64,000 nucleotides of DNA from Flavobacteriaceae bacterium (GCA_021151665.1 JAGKWW010000001.1:62001-126000), one strand, 5' to 3'; numbered from the stretch's first letter, positions 52,678 through 61,122 are shown. Numbers and translations are program-made. The notes: generated by a model not told the origin, from the letters alone.

Positions 52678-52947
52678 TTATTTCCTGATGTTCAATTCTT
52701 TGATAATCTCACGATACCTGTTGATATCTTTCTTTTTCAGGTAGTCAAGGAGGCTCCTCCTTTTACCTACCAGCTTTACAAGAGAACGCTCGGTGTTGAA
52801 ATCGTGGCGGTTCTTTTTAAGGTGCTGTGTAAGGTGGTTGATCCTGAATGTGAACAACGCGATCTGTCCTTCGGCAGAACCCGTGTTAGTCGCTGCTCCG
52901 CCGTGTTTTGCGAAAAGCTCCTCTTTTACTTCTTTAGTCAAGTACAT
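52678..52947 (-). CDS. rpsO: 30S ribosomal protein S15
   Basis: An 89-residue ribosomal protein that binds 16S rRNA early in 30S assembly. MYLTKEVKEELFAKHGGAATNTGSAEGQIALFTFRINHLTQHLKKNRHDFNTERSLVKLVGKRRSLLDYL contains the conserved TGS.E.QIA, LT.HLK.N.HD and RR.LL.YL elements. Length is exactly standard. The upstream leader contains a small hairpin (CGGG/CCCG, around 52979-52991) that could serve S15 autoregulation. Confidence 0.98.
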   Translation of the reverse strand: MYLTKEVKEELFAKHGGAATNTGSAEGQIALFTFRINHLTQHLKKNRHDFNTERSLVKLVGKRRSLLDYLKKKDINRYREIIKELNIRK

Positions 52948-52999
52948 GCTAATATTGTATAAATAATTATTATGTATACGGGTTTCTCCCGATTGGGTG

Positions 53000-53029
53000 C
53001 AAAGGTAAATGAAAATTTTTGTTATGCAA
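53000..53029 (-). promoter_or_regulatory. rpsO promoter
   Basis: On the minus strand TTG (53029-53027), 19 bases, then TACCTTTG (53007-53000). Both elements and spacing are near consensus. Confidence 0.7.
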
Positions 53030-53039
53030 AAGTTTCGCG

Positions 53040-53178
53040 TTTAAAGTTTCTGATTGTTCGTCGCCCTGAACCCGGAACTTGAATCATCAGAAGCTGAAAA
53101 GCGTCTGAGCTCTGAGCCACTGAGCGATGAAACTGCTAAACAACTTAGTAGCTTAGTAGCTTGTTAGCTAAGAAGCTT
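53040..53178. repeat. Low-complexity intergenic stretch (CTGAG / CTTAG units)
   Basis: The stretch holds several CTGAG units (around 53107-53127), followed by CTAAACAACTTAG, TAGCTTAG, TAGCTTG, TAGCTAAG and AAGCTTCTTAA, ending at the stop of the GAF-domain gene. The second half is largely self-complementary. No gene is seen in it. Such degenerate short-repeat spacers look like a genome-specific filler or a degraded repeat. Confidence 0.4.
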
Positions 53179-53179
53179 C

Positions 53180-53635
53180 TTAAAAAAGCTTCGCAATATT
53201 CTCGTTCACAAATTCCAGAAACCGCTCATCGGCTTCGGTAAATGGGTCAGCCACATGAGAGTCGATATCGATCTGGCCTATGTTCTCGCCGTTTACGAAA
53301 AGCGGCACAACGATCTCTGACTTTACGGTAATGCTGCAGGCAATGTAATTATCCTGTGCGGTAACATCGGGCACCACAAAGTTTTGCCCCGAAAGCGCAA
53401 CCTGTCCGCAAATGCCCTTGCCGAAAGGTATCACCGTATGGTCTGTAGGCTCGCCGGCGTAAGGCCCGAGGATCAGTTCTTCTTTATCTCCGTTACGGAA
53501 ATAAAAGCCTACCCAGTCGTAATAGTCGATGTTCTCGCGCAGCAGGTGGCATACCTGTTGCAGTTTGGCATCCCTTAAAGTTTCTTCATGGTGCAGTATA
53601 TCCAGCACTTTTGGCTGTAGTTCTTCAAATGTCAT
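53180..53635 (-). CDS. GAF domain protein, free methionine-(R)-sulfoxide reductase-like
   Basis: A 151-residue cytosolic GAF-domain protein. The family-defining blocks are YYDWVGFYFRNGDKEELILGPYAG, IPFGKGICGQVA (Cys76) and NYIACSITVKSEIVVPLFVNGENIGQIDIDSHVADPFTEADERFLE (Cys100). By spacing these match Cys94 and Cys118 of E. coli fRMsr (YebR); the counterpart of Cys84 is not Cys here (His66). It probably reduces free Met-(R)-sulfoxide. It has its own promoter. Confidence 0.88.
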   Translation of the reverse strand: MTFEELQPKVLDILHHEETLRDAKLQQVCHLLRENIDYYDWVGFYFRNGDKEELILGPYAGEPTDHTVIPFGKGICGQVALSGQNFVVPDVTAQDNYIACSITVKSEIVVPLFVNGENIGQIDIDSHVADPFTEADERFLEFVNENIAKLF

Positions 53636-53654
53636 GGCGTACTAAATGTTTTAG

Positions 53655-53662
53655 CAAAAGTA
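53655..53662 (-). promoter_or_regulatory. -7 element of the GAF-domain gene
   Basis: TACTTTTG on the minus strand matches TAnnTTTG, 20 bases before the ATG at 53635. Confidence 0.45.
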
Positions 53663-53687
53663 TTTATTATAGCCGTAGCGATTTTCA

Positions 53688-53695
53688 TATTTTTG
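53688..53695 (+). promoter_or_regulatory. xrtF -7 element
   Basis: TATTTTTG matches TAnnTTTG, 14 bases before the ATG at 53710. Confidence 0.45.
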
Positions 53696-53709
53696 TTAAA
53701 AAGTAAGCT

Positions 53710-54252
53710 ATGGGCATCCTCCGGAAAAACCGGCCTTTTTTTCTCTTCCTTCTACGGTTTGCGGTTGGCTACATAGTGCTGTCTGGGCTGTACTGGCTGT
53801 ACCTGAGCGGATTTGATGCCGCGCAGCACGAACCCGACGGGATGACCTATGCGGTGGCACGCCAGTCGCAATTGCTCATCGGTAGCAATGCGTCGATAGC
53901 ACCGCACCCATCCGAGGCTTCCTATCGGTTTTTCGTTCATGGTAAAAGCGTGGTGCGTATTGTAGAAGGCTGTAACGGAATTAGCGTTATGATACTTTTT
54001 GCCGCGTTTATCATCGCCTTTGCCTCGACCTTTAAAAGGACCGTAGTTTTTACCCTCGGCGGTATTGTTATAATCCATATTCTTAATATTGTGCGCATTG
54101 CGCTGCTTGCCTTAGGTTTTTATTATTATCCGCAGTATAGTGACCTTCTGCACGAAGTGTTTTTCCCATTATTTATATATGGTGTTGTTTTCGGCCTTTG
54201 GCTGTTGTGGGTTTTTAAATTTTCAGGCTATGCTGCAACGGCTAAAAATTAA
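53710..54252 (+). CDS. xrtF: Exosortase family protein XrtF
   Basis: A 180-residue inner membrane cysteine transpeptidase-like protein of the exosortase/archaeosortase family. The catalytic triad is seen as Cys88 (EGCNGISV), Arg129 (NIVRIALL) and His148 (LLHEVFF). Four to five membrane segments are predicted. XrtF is the flavobacterial subgroup thought to cut C-terminal sorting signals. It overlaps the next gene by 23 bases. A target protein with a matching sorting tail is not evident in the window. Confidence 0.92.
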   Translation: MGILRKNRPFFLFLLRFAVGYIVLSGLYWLYLSGFDAAQHEPDGMTYAVARQSQLLIGSNASIAPHPSEASYRFFVHGKSVVRIVEGCNGISVMILFAAFIIAFASTFKRTVVFTLGGIVIIHILNIVRIALLALGFYYYPQYSDLLHEVFFPLFIYGVVFGLWLLWVFKFSGYAATAKN

Positions 54253-54664
54253 TACACCGGCGTTTGCCCTGATCGTCGTCCTTTTGATACTGCTGGTATT
54301 GGTACGCGTGTTCCAGGAACAGCTTTTTTACGATCCCTTGGTCTCTTTTTTCCGGAAAGAAGAAAAAATACTTCCTCCATTAGATACTATCAAACTCTTT
54401 TTAGGGCTTCTGTTGCGGTACTCCGTTAATACGGCAATCTCAGTTGGCATACTCTATATTCTGTTCAAAGACAAAAGCCTGATCAAAGTTGTGGCGTTAC
54501 TTTACGCGGGCTTGTTCGTTATTCTCTCCGCAGCGTTTTTCATTGTGCTTAGCGCTGATGACCCGAACCTGCTTGTGTTGTTCTATATCAGGCGCTTTAT
54601 CATTCAGCCTTTATTCCTGTTCCTTTTCCTGCCTGCATTGTATTACCAGAAAAATGTAAAATAA
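54230..54664 (+). CDS. Exosortase F system-associated membrane protein
   Basis: A 144-residue membrane protein that follows xrtF in flavobacteria. I set the start at ATG 54230 (MLQRLKINTPAFALIVVLLILLVLVRVFQEQLFYDPL), within the end of xrtF. Four hydrophobic segments are visible (about residues 10-28, 55-72, 80-102, 115-138). The conserved FQEQLFYDPL block and position support its assignment as the associated protein. Its biochemical role is unknown. Confidence 0.85.
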   Translation: MLQRLKINTPAFALIVVLLILLVLVRVFQEQLFYDPLVSFFRKEEKILPPLDTIKLFLGLLLRYSVNTAISVGILYILFKDKSLIKVVALLYAGLFVILSAAFFIVLSADDPNLLVLFYIRRFIIQPLFLFLFLPALYYQKNVK

Positions 54665-54702
54665 TTCCACGACTGCATAATCACGATTGGGAAAACTGTT
54701 TG

Positions 54703-54710
54703 TAGCTTTG
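54703..54710 (+). promoter_or_regulatory. -7 element of the HYC_CC_PP gene, nearly leaderless
   Basis: TAGCTTTG matches TAnnTTTG and ends 4 bases before the ATG at 54715, so transcription would begin at the start codon, as at rsgA. Confidence 0.45.
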
Positions 54711-54714
54711 CCAC

Positions 54715-55131
54715 ATGAACTTTAAAAAGCACATTGCCGCGCTGCTGTCCTCACTTATCCTGTTCTCGGGTATCGGGCTGGCAATCAATGTGCATTATTG
54801 TGGCGGTAAAGTCTCATCGGTAGAGTTTACATATAAAGTTCAGGAGCTTTGCGGTGTTGCATCCAAAAAGAAGTCATGCTGCGGCTCTGAAACATCTATG
54901 CATAAAAAGTGCTGCAAAGACAGCCTGATCAAGATCACCAAGCACGGGGAGAATGTACTCGTAAAGTCAACCCATCTTGATCTTGCTGCATTTGTGTTTT
55001 CACCCGCCGGAAGTTTTTCATTTTCAGAACAAACCCAGGCAATATATACCAGGCAGCTGCCGGCAATTCATGTCAATCCGCATGCGCCTCCGCTCTATAA
55101 ATTATACTGCCAACTTGTTTACTACGCCTGA
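54715..55131 (+). CDS. HYC_CC_PP family protein
   Basis: A 138-residue secreted or periplasmic protein with the three features of its family name: VHYCGG just after the signal segment (NFKKHIAALLSSLILFSGIGLAI), two double cysteines (KSCCGS and KKCCKD) and NPHAPPLYKLYC near the C-terminus. The Cys and His content suggests metal binding. It precedes a TonB receptor of metal type and a small HMA protein, which supports a role in copper or related metal handling. No experimental function is known to me. Confidence 0.88.
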   Translation: MNFKKHIAALLSSLILFSGIGLAINVHYCGGKVSSVEFTYKVQELCGVASKKKSCCGSETSMHKKCCKDSLIKITKHGENVLVKSTHLDLAAFVFSPAGSFSFSEQTQAIYTRQLPAIHVNPHAPPLYKLYCQLVYYA

Positions 55132-55197
55132 TATTTTAATGCTTTAGCAATTTCTTCCATAGGGGAGCCAATTTTCTATTGACATTAAAATAATCAC

Positions 55198-57432
55198 ATG
55201 AAAAAAATCCTTTTGATTTTACTATTGCTGCCGGTAGCAATCTATGCGCAGCAATCACTTAAAGGCAAAGTCCTGGATGATCAGGGACTGCCTCTTGCGG
55301 GTGCCGCCGTTCGTTGGGATGGAACTGACGTTTCCACGGTAACTGCCGATAATGGCGAATTCGAAATTCCATACCTGCCGGAATATACCACGCTTTCTAT
55401 ATCCTTTATCGGTTTTGAGAATTTAAACCTCACTATCAGCTCACCCGAATACATTTCTGTAAAGCTGATACAGGCGAAGGGGGAGGAGCTGCAGGAAGTC
55501 GTTCTTGATAAAGAGCAGAAGAGCCTGCGACGTTCTATGGTAAAAGCAGTGAATACAACTACTATGAGTAGCAAAGAACTGCTTAAGGCGGCTTGCTGCA
55601 ACATTGCCGAAAGCTTTGAAACCAATCCTTCTATAGATGTAAGTTATTCTGATGCGCTTACCGGTACCCGCCAGATAAAGATGCTGGGGCTTACCAGCCC
55701 TTACCTGCTTATAGCCGAAGAGAACATACCGGCAGTGCGCGGGGCCAGCCAGGTATATGGGCTTTCATTCGTGCCGGGCACTTGGGTTGAAAGCATACAG
55801 GTGACGAAAGGTGCCGGGCCGGTGATAAACGGTTACGAAAGCATTTCGGGGCAGATAAACTACGAATTGCTGAAGCCCGTAAATGACATACCCTTTTTCC
55901 TGAATGCCTACGGCTCATCTGACAGCAGGTTTGAACTGAACACACATTTTAACCGGAAATTTTCGGACAAATGGAGCAGCAGCCTGTTTGTGCACGGTAA
56001 CACGCGGCTGGGTAAGTTTGATATGAACGACGATGGTTTCCTGGATAACCCTTTGGGGAAGCAGGTTAATATTATGAACCGTTGGCAGTATACCGATGCA
56101 GAAAAGGGCTGGGTGAGCTTTATCAACGTTCGCTTTATGCGCGACGAAAAGCAGGGCGGTCAGGTGGATTTCGATCCCGATAAAGATAAGTTTACATTGA
56201 ATAACTGGGGCTCAGAGATCAATACCACCAAGGTCGACGTTTCCGGTAAGCTGGGTTACGTTTGGCCTGATATGCCGTATCAGAGTATCGGGCTTCAGAC
56301 GGCTTTCAACCGGCATGACCAGGATTCGTATTTCGGGTTCAGGACGTATGATATAACGCAAAACAGCTTTTACTCAAACCTGATATTCAATTCAATCATC
56401 AGCAATACACTGAATAAATTTTCTGCCGGACTTAACGTAACGTATGACAGCTATGGCGAATATTTAAATACAACCGACTTTAGCAGGCGGGATAATTCGG
56501 CGGGCGCGTTCTTTGAATATACTTACGATAATACCGACAGCTTCAGCATCATACTGGGAGGGAGGTTTGATGTGCATAACAGGCTGGGCGCTTTTTTTAC
56601 ACCAAGGCTGCATTTGCGATACAACCCGTGGAAGGATGCCGTGGTGCGTTTTTCGGCCGGGCGCGGCAAGCGGGCAGCTAATATCTTTGCAGAAAACCAG
56701 CAGCTTTTCGGTAGCTCAAGGTCATTGGGAATATTGGGAGCAGGAGGGAAGCTTTACGGACTTGACCCTGAGATCGCATGGAACTACGGGATGAGCTTCA
56801 TCCAGAATTTTACCCTATTTGGAAAGAATACTGAATTTGTGGTCGACTTTTACCGAACCGATTTTCAGAATCAGGCCGTGGTTGATCTGTACTCTTCACC
56901 GCAGCGCGCGCTTTTCTATAACCTTGACGGGAAATCGTATGCCAACAGCCTTCAGGTGGAACTGAACTATGAGATTACCCGGCACTTCAATATCCGCACA
57001 GCCTATAAGTATTATGATGTAAAGACGGCCTATCTTTCGGGTATCGACCAAAGGCCGTTGCAGGCAAAGCACCGGTTTTTTACCAACCTGGCCTATGAAA
57101 CCCACATCGGCGAACACGGTAGGCAATGGAAGTTCGATTTTACCTATAACCTGATGGGCAGGCAAAGGTTACCTTACACCGGCAGCAACCCGCAGCAATA
57201 CCAGATGGGGCAGTACTCGCCGTCATTTTCCCTGATGAATGCACAGGTTACGCGGACTTTCTCCAGTGTGTTTGAGGCCTACCTTGGCGCAGAAAATCTT
57301 GGTAATTACAAGCAAAACAAAGCCATACTTGGCAACGACAACCCGTTTGGCCCGTATTTTGACAGTTCGATAATATATGCACCGGTATTCGGGCAGATGT
57401 ATTATGCGGGTATACGATTTAAAATAAAATAA
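55198..57432 (+). CDS. TonB-dependent receptor (metal-associated type)
   Basis: A 744-residue outer membrane receptor. Signal peptide MKKILLILLLLPVAIYAQ; regulatory-like domain (LKGKVLDDQGLPLAGAAV); plug with LLKAACCNIAESFETNPSIDVSYSDALTGTRQIKMLGLTSPYLLIAEENIPAVRG and QVTKGAGPVINGYESISGQINYELLKP; barrel ending in YYAGIRFKIK. The CC in the plug is characteristic of a flavobacterial clade found beside HMA and HYC_CC_PP genes. The probable cargo is a metal ion or chelate such as copper; this is inference from context. Confidence 0.92.
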   Translation: MKKILLILLLLPVAIYAQQSLKGKVLDDQGLPLAGAAVRWDGTDVSTVTADNGEFEIPYLPEYTTLSISFIGFENLNLTISSPEYISVKLIQAKGEELQEVVLDKEQKSLRRSMVKAVNTTTMSSKELLKAACCNIAESFETNPSIDVSYSDALTGTRQIKMLGLTSPYLLIAEENIPAVRGASQVYGLSFVPGTWVESIQVTKGAGPVINGYESISGQINYELLKPVNDIPFFLNAYGSSDSRFELNTHFNRKFSDKWSSSLFVHGNTRLGKFDMNDDGFLDNPLGKQVNIMNRWQYTDAEKGWVSFINVRFMRDEKQGGQVDFDPDKDKFTLNNWGSEINTTKVDVSGKLGYVWPDMPYQSIGLQTAFNRHDQDSYFGFRTYDITQNSFYSNLIFNSIISNTLNKFSAGLNVTYDSYGEYLNTTDFSRRDNSAGAFFEYTYDNTDSFSIILGGRFDVHNRLGAFFTPRLHLRYNPWKDAVVRFSAGRGKRAANIFAENQQLFGSSRSLGILGAGGKLYGLDPEIAWNYGMSFIQNFTLFGKNTEFVVDFYRTDFQNQAVVDLYSSPQRALFYNLDGKSYANSLQVELNYEITRHFNIRTAYKYYDVKTAYLSGIDQRPLQAKHRFFTNLAYETHIGEHGRQWKFDFTYNLMGRQRLPYTGSNPQQYQMGQYSPSFSLMNAQVTRTFSSVFEAYLGAENLGNYKQNKAILGNDNPFGPYFDSSIIYAPVFGQMYYAGIRFKIK

Positions 57433-57458
57433 TAATTTTACAAAATATAATAGATATA

Positions 57459-57800
57459 ATGAAAAAGTATTTGATAATAGTAATGACAGTGCTGCTTGGT
57501 ACATTTGCAGCGTATTCACAGGAAAAGAGTAAAAATGCAAAGCATGATATAGCAGTTTCGGGAAATTGCGACCAGTGTAAAAAACGCATTGAAAAAGCGG
57601 CTTACAGCGTAAAAGGTGTAAAGTCGGCACAATGGCACCAGGACCACCAGGACCTTCACCTGATCATTGATGAAAATAAGTGCTCTTTAGATGATGTGCG
57701 CAAGGCAGTGGCAAAGGCCGGCCATGATACAGATTCTGTAAAGGCAACAAAAGAGGATTACGAGAACCTCCACGAGTGCTGCAAGTATGAAAGAGGATAA
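57459..57800 (+). CDS. Heavy-metal-associated (HMA) domain secreted protein
   Basis: A 113-residue protein. Signal peptide MKKYLIIVMTVLLGTFAAYSQ is followed by an HMA domain with the metal-binding Cys37-x-x-Cys40 in SGNCDQCKKRIEKAAYSVKGVKSAQW. Histidines follow (WHQDHQDLH) and a double Cys near the C-terminus (HECCKYE). It probably carries Cu(I) or another soft metal in the periplasm. It lies 26 bases after the TonB receptor and ends with a strong terminator, so the unit HYC_CC_PP - receptor - HMA is likely one operon. Confidence 0.93.
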   Translation: MKKYLIIVMTVLLGTFAAYSQEKSKNAKHDIAVSGNCDQCKKRIEKAAYSVKGVKSAQWHQDHQDLHLIIDENKCSLDDVRKAVAKAGHDTDSVKATKEDYENLHECCKYERG

Positions 57801-57807
57801 AGCTGAG

Positions 57808-57837
57808 CCCCGGAATTATTTCCGGGGTTATTTTTTA
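57808..57837 (+). terminator. Terminator of the metal cluster
   Basis: CCCCGGAA (57808-57815) pairs with TTCCGGGG (57820-57827), followed by TTATTTTTT. Confidence 0.85.
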
Positions 57838-57860
57838 TATAAATTTTACCGGCAGGCTAA

Positions 57861-57887
57861 TTGTAATTACTTTTTCGATTAAATTTG
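57861..57887 (+). promoter_or_regulatory. Promoter of the small gene at 57945
   Basis: TTG at 57861-57863, 16 bases, then TAAATTTG at 57880-57887. The spacing is slightly short for the -33/-7 pattern. Confidence 0.45.
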
Positions 57888-57944
57888 CCTTTAAGTTTTT
57901 GTAAAGTGAACAACATAAGGAAAATATCGACACAGTATAAAGTA

Positions 57945-58289
57945 ATGTCAGGCTTCTGGCTTATGCTGCTTTTCCTTTTTGCCCTGCTTTCAAAAGCAAA
58001 CTTTTCGGCGGTTCAGCACATTGCAACGGACTCGCTTTCGGGCCGCCACAACTCTGGTAAAAATCATTTGACATCAATTTCGGGAGCTGAGTCCTGTGCT
58101 TCGGTGCTCCAGAAAATACAGGATAACGATGCCGACGACTTTGATGCGGTAGTTTTTGAAAGCCATGGCCTTGATTACATTGTTCATTCAGGTATAAGTT
58201 ATTCTTATAGCACGCAGAAACTGCAATACACAACATATAAAGTTCCACTTTATGACCTGTATTGTAACTGGAGGCATCACGTAATATAA
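57945..58289 (+). CDS. Small secreted or anchored protein with C-terminal PLYxLYC
   Basis: A 114-residue protein (ATG 57945, MSGFWLMLLFLFALLSKANFSAVQHIATDSLSGRHN); a GTG at 57906 would add 13 residues. It has one N-terminal hydrophobic segment that acts as signal or anchor. Its end, KVPLYDLYCNWRHHVI, resembles the end of the HYC_CC_PP protein (PPLYKLYCQLVYYA), but the HYC and double-Cys motifs are missing. It may be a diverged relative in the same metal cluster. Otherwise unrecognised. Confidence 0.6.
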   Translation: MSGFWLMLLFLFALLSKANFSAVQHIATDSLSGRHNSGKNHLTSISGAESCASVLQKIQDNDADDFDAVVFESHGLDYIVHSGISYSYSTQKLQYTTYKVPLYDLYCNWRHHVI

Positions 58290-58743
58290 CAAGGGAGTTC
58301 CTCTTATTACCCTTTGCGTAATATTACCATTTTATGAAGCCGATAAAGGTTTCACTATGCTTTTTTCACACACATTTTTACGATAACCCGTTTCCGGCAA
58401 CGATTGGCATTATTGCCGGTTCGGTAGCAGTTAGTTTTTATTTCAAAAAATTTGCCGGCTTCGCGGGGAGGCGGCTACCTCCGGATTTTGTTTGGTGTTT
58501 TAAGTCCGGTGCAAAGAAGCCTTCCTGCAGCGGCAATGCTACATCTGTCATTACATAATGGCGAGCCATTTTAAAGATAATGTTTGTTAATTGTTAGGAT
58601 ACCGGCCTTAAGGCCACAGTGCCGGCCGGTATTCTTTATTATGATTTGCAGGCAAACTCAAAGGGGCGACCTGCCCTTTTATCAGGTGTTTTTTTATTAG
58701 TTGGTTATGTGGAATCCCGGCTGTGGTGGCCGGGATTTCTTTT
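58290..58743. other. 454-base gap with tandem hairpins, no convincing gene
   Basis: A weak 74-codon frame (58334-58558) has unlikely composition and no start signal, so I do not call it a gene; it may be a decayed one. Beyond it lie three hairpins in the rightward direction: 58599-58632, 58669-58687 (ACCTG/CAGGT then T7) and 58713-58737. Confidence 0.5.
58599..58640 (+). terminator. Hairpin 1 of the gap, terminator-like
   Basis: ATACCGGC (58599-58606) pairs with GCCGGTAT (58625-58632), followed by TCTTTATT. An inner GGCC-TTAA-GGCC dyad is an alternative. Confidence 0.5.
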
Positions 58744-58746
58744 TTA
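58713..58746 (+). terminator. Intrinsic terminator facing the convergent 792-aa gene
   Basis: AATCCCGGC (58713-58721) pairs with GCCGGGATT (58729-58737), followed by TCTTTTTT. It would stop rightward transcripts at the 3' end of the leftward gene. Confidence 0.8.
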
Positions 58747-61122
58747 GTTATTCAGGGTAAGCGTCTTTATCTCCGAGATAAGCACGCCGTCGGCACTAAA
58801 ACCTTCGATCAGTACCTTTACGTCTTTTTGTCCTGTGTACGGAATTGTAAACGAAAATTCGCCGGTCTCATCAGAGCTAAGGTTTGGCTCCCAGCCTATG
58901 ACGCCAAAAGCGCGGTATCCATCGTCGGTATAAGAACCATACGTGATATTTTCAAACTTAGCCCATTTGGCAAAGCCGTTGCGTATTAAGAGGGCAGAAG
59001 GTTCTTTCGCCTTAAGAGACTTTACACCTTTATGCCTGTAAACCCTTATTATTCCCGTGAAATTTCGTACTGACGGGACGATAGCCTGCGCATTCATATA
59101 GATTTCATCCACTTCTGACATTTGTATCAGCGTCAGTTGAGAGTAATCCAGGAGTTGAACATTGTCAATGTATATGATTGGGCCCGATTGGCCGCCGTTA
59201 ATACTATTGCGGCTTCGTGAGAGTATCTTGATGCTGCCAGAATAATCGTCCTGCACTTCAAACCCGCCAAACGTTTTTATAAAGTTGAGCAGCGTGCGGT
59301 TTCCGTTTACCTCTTGTTCGGTAATTTTATAACCACGAAGGTTGCCATTGCCAAAATTACTGGCATATTTCAATCTGCGTTTATCTATTTTTATTTCCTC
59401 AAGTTCAATATCGCCCCCGCTTCCGGCTATTTTCGGGCGGGCAAAGACAGGCAGCGGCATATCATTAAGTTCGAAAGCTTCACCCTGCAATAGCAATTGC
59501 GGGCTGAATGGCTTAAGAAACTTTTGCCTTCCATTTGCAATATGGGGCTCTGCTTTAAGCGTTACGGGATTTTTATCCCCCGCTTTCACAAGTGTAAAGG
59601 TCGCATAGGTAGAATCGTCTATAATAAGGTTGTTGATCTCAAACTCATTTTTCTCGTTTACGCCTGTAAACTCGTTCATAGGAGGATCCATTGAGAACAT
59701 CCGAACCTTGTATTTTGTCCGGTCCGGAACGGGCACGCTTACTTTTCCTTTCAGCGTAAGTCCGTGTTCAAAAGCAAAAGTATCTTTGGGTGGATTACTA
59801 AGGATGTTAGTCCATTCATATTTTGGTCTTTGGCACACCATGTAAAGGTCGAGTTCGTAATTTCTCCCCCGGGAAACGCTATTTAAAAAGTAACGGCCCG
59901 GTACATGCGCGGCCGGCTTTATATAGGGATCTATAAAAAGAGAAGTGAAAATATCCCGTGATTGCTCTATACTCTCAGTGGTTCCCGGTAAAGTGGTCAC
60001 GCTGAGATTCATATTAGGATAGTTTATTTTACCTTTTAATACAGCCGATTCATAGTTTGATTCACTTACCGCTATATCGGGTACCAAAGACTGTTTGGGA
60101 TATTTGTAAACAACGCGGGATGCAAGCTCTTTCATATTGTTATCCACTACCCTGATAGTATTTGCGCCTTCGCTAAAATCAGTATCTGTTACAGGGATTG
60201 TTATTTCCGTAGAATTTATCGGAATCGATAGCACAGAAACTTTATCATCCTGGTGAATGATGAGATGGGCGCCTGCTTGCAGTTGCGTTTTGGTAGCTTC
60301 AGTCATCCGGAGGGTTACCAGTGTTTTACCTGCAAACCCATAGTTATTAACTTCCATTGCTACACCTCCGGGAACTGCAGCAGGGAGCGCCTTTTCAATC
60401 TTCTGGCCGTTTACCGTAACGCGTGCCTTCAGCGCAGATTGTGTAGGCGGAATACTGAACTTTCCGTACCCGTACCGGTTAAGCTGCACTTTTTGAAGTA
60501 CAGTACCTTTACTGTCTATTATTTCTGCATCGGTAATGGTGTACCGATCCGCATCACCGGTTATGCTCATACCAAAGGAATTGGTTACTCCTGCTACAAA
60601 TGTGCCGCCTTCCGGCGCGATATTTATATATATTTTCTTCTTGTCGCGGCCAATAACCTGCGAGGGATCATCGTTTTGATTAACAATGGTAATTTTTTGC
60701 GTGAAAGATTCATCGTCGCTAAAATTGTTCATCCAGTTAGTGTAGAAGCGGACGTAATATGTGCCTGACGGGATTTTCGGGTTCAAGGAAAATTTGTTCG
60801 AGAATCCGCCGAGGTAAGAATACACCAGTTTCGAGTCGATCTCTTTGCCGCTGCTGTCCATTAAAGAGGCGTATACATTGATGGTTGTAAAAAAGGGGAG
60901 GTTTTTCCTGCGATGGAAAACATACCCGCGAAACCATATGTCTTCGTTGGTAAAATAAATGGTCTTATTGAATTGAACATGGATATTTTCGCGTTCTAAT
61001 CTAAAATATTCACTAATAGAGGCGGCAATCTTTTCTTTGTCGGCTTGTGCAAAAACAGGGTGGGAAAAAAAGGCAATAATGGCAAGGCATAGCAAGCCTT
61101 TAGCCCGTAAAAGTTTTTTCAT
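58744..61122 (-). CDS. Large secreted protein with MG2-like and plug-like domains
   Basis: A 792-residue protein. Signal peptide MKKLLRAKGLLCLAIIAFFSHPVFAQ. Residues about 45-150 (IHVQFNKTIYFTNEDIWFRGYVFHRRKNLPFFTTINVYASLMDSSGKEI; IPSGTYYVRFYTNWMNNF) match the MG2-type beta-sandwich of alpha-2-macroglobulin-like proteins. Further sandwich-like repeats follow. Near residue 640-720 there is a TonB-plug-like segment (NFIKTFGGFEVQDDYSGSIKILSR, GPIIYIDNVQLLDYSQL, VDEIYMNAQ). Such proteins are frequent in Bacteroidota and of unknown function, probably in the outer membrane. Confidence 0.8.
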   Translation of the reverse strand: MKKLLRAKGLLCLAIIAFFSHPVFAQADKEKIAASISEYFRLERENIHVQFNKTIYFTNEDIWFRGYVFHRRKNLPFFTTINVYASLMDSSGKEIDSKLVYSYLGGFSNKFSLNPKIPSGTYYVRFYTNWMNNFSDDESFTQKITIVNQNDDPSQVIGRDKKKIYINIAPEGGTFVAGVTNSFGMSITGDADRYTITDAEIIDSKGTVLQKVQLNRYGYGKFSIPPTQSALKARVTVNGQKIEKALPAAVPGGVAMEVNNYGFAGKTLVTLRMTEATKTQLQAGAHLIIHQDDKVSVLSIPINSTEITIPVTDTDFSEGANTIRVVDNNMKELASRVVYKYPKQSLVPDIAVSESNYESAVLKGKINYPNMNLSVTTLPGTTESIEQSRDIFTSLFIDPYIKPAAHVPGRYFLNSVSRGRNYELDLYMVCQRPKYEWTNILSNPPKDTFAFEHGLTLKGKVSVPVPDRTKYKVRMFSMDPPMNEFTGVNEKNEFEINNLIIDDSTYATFTLVKAGDKNPVTLKAEPHIANGRQKFLKPFSPQLLLQGEAFELNDMPLPVFARPKIAGSGGDIELEEIKIDKRRLKYASNFGNGNLRGYKITEQEVNGNRTLLNFIKTFGGFEVQDDYSGSIKILSRSRNSINGGQSGPIIYIDNVQLLDYSQLTLIQMSEVDEIYMNAQAIVPSVRNFTGIIRVYRHKGVKSLKAKEPSALLIRNGFAKWAKFENITYGSYTDDGYRAFGVIGWEPNLSSDETGEFSFTIPYTGQKDVKVLIEGFSADGVLISEIKTLTLNN

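Noticed and set aside
58334..58558. 74-codon ORF after the metal cluster
   Set aside because: No promoter, no recognisable domain and unlikely residue pattern; kept only as part of the described gap.
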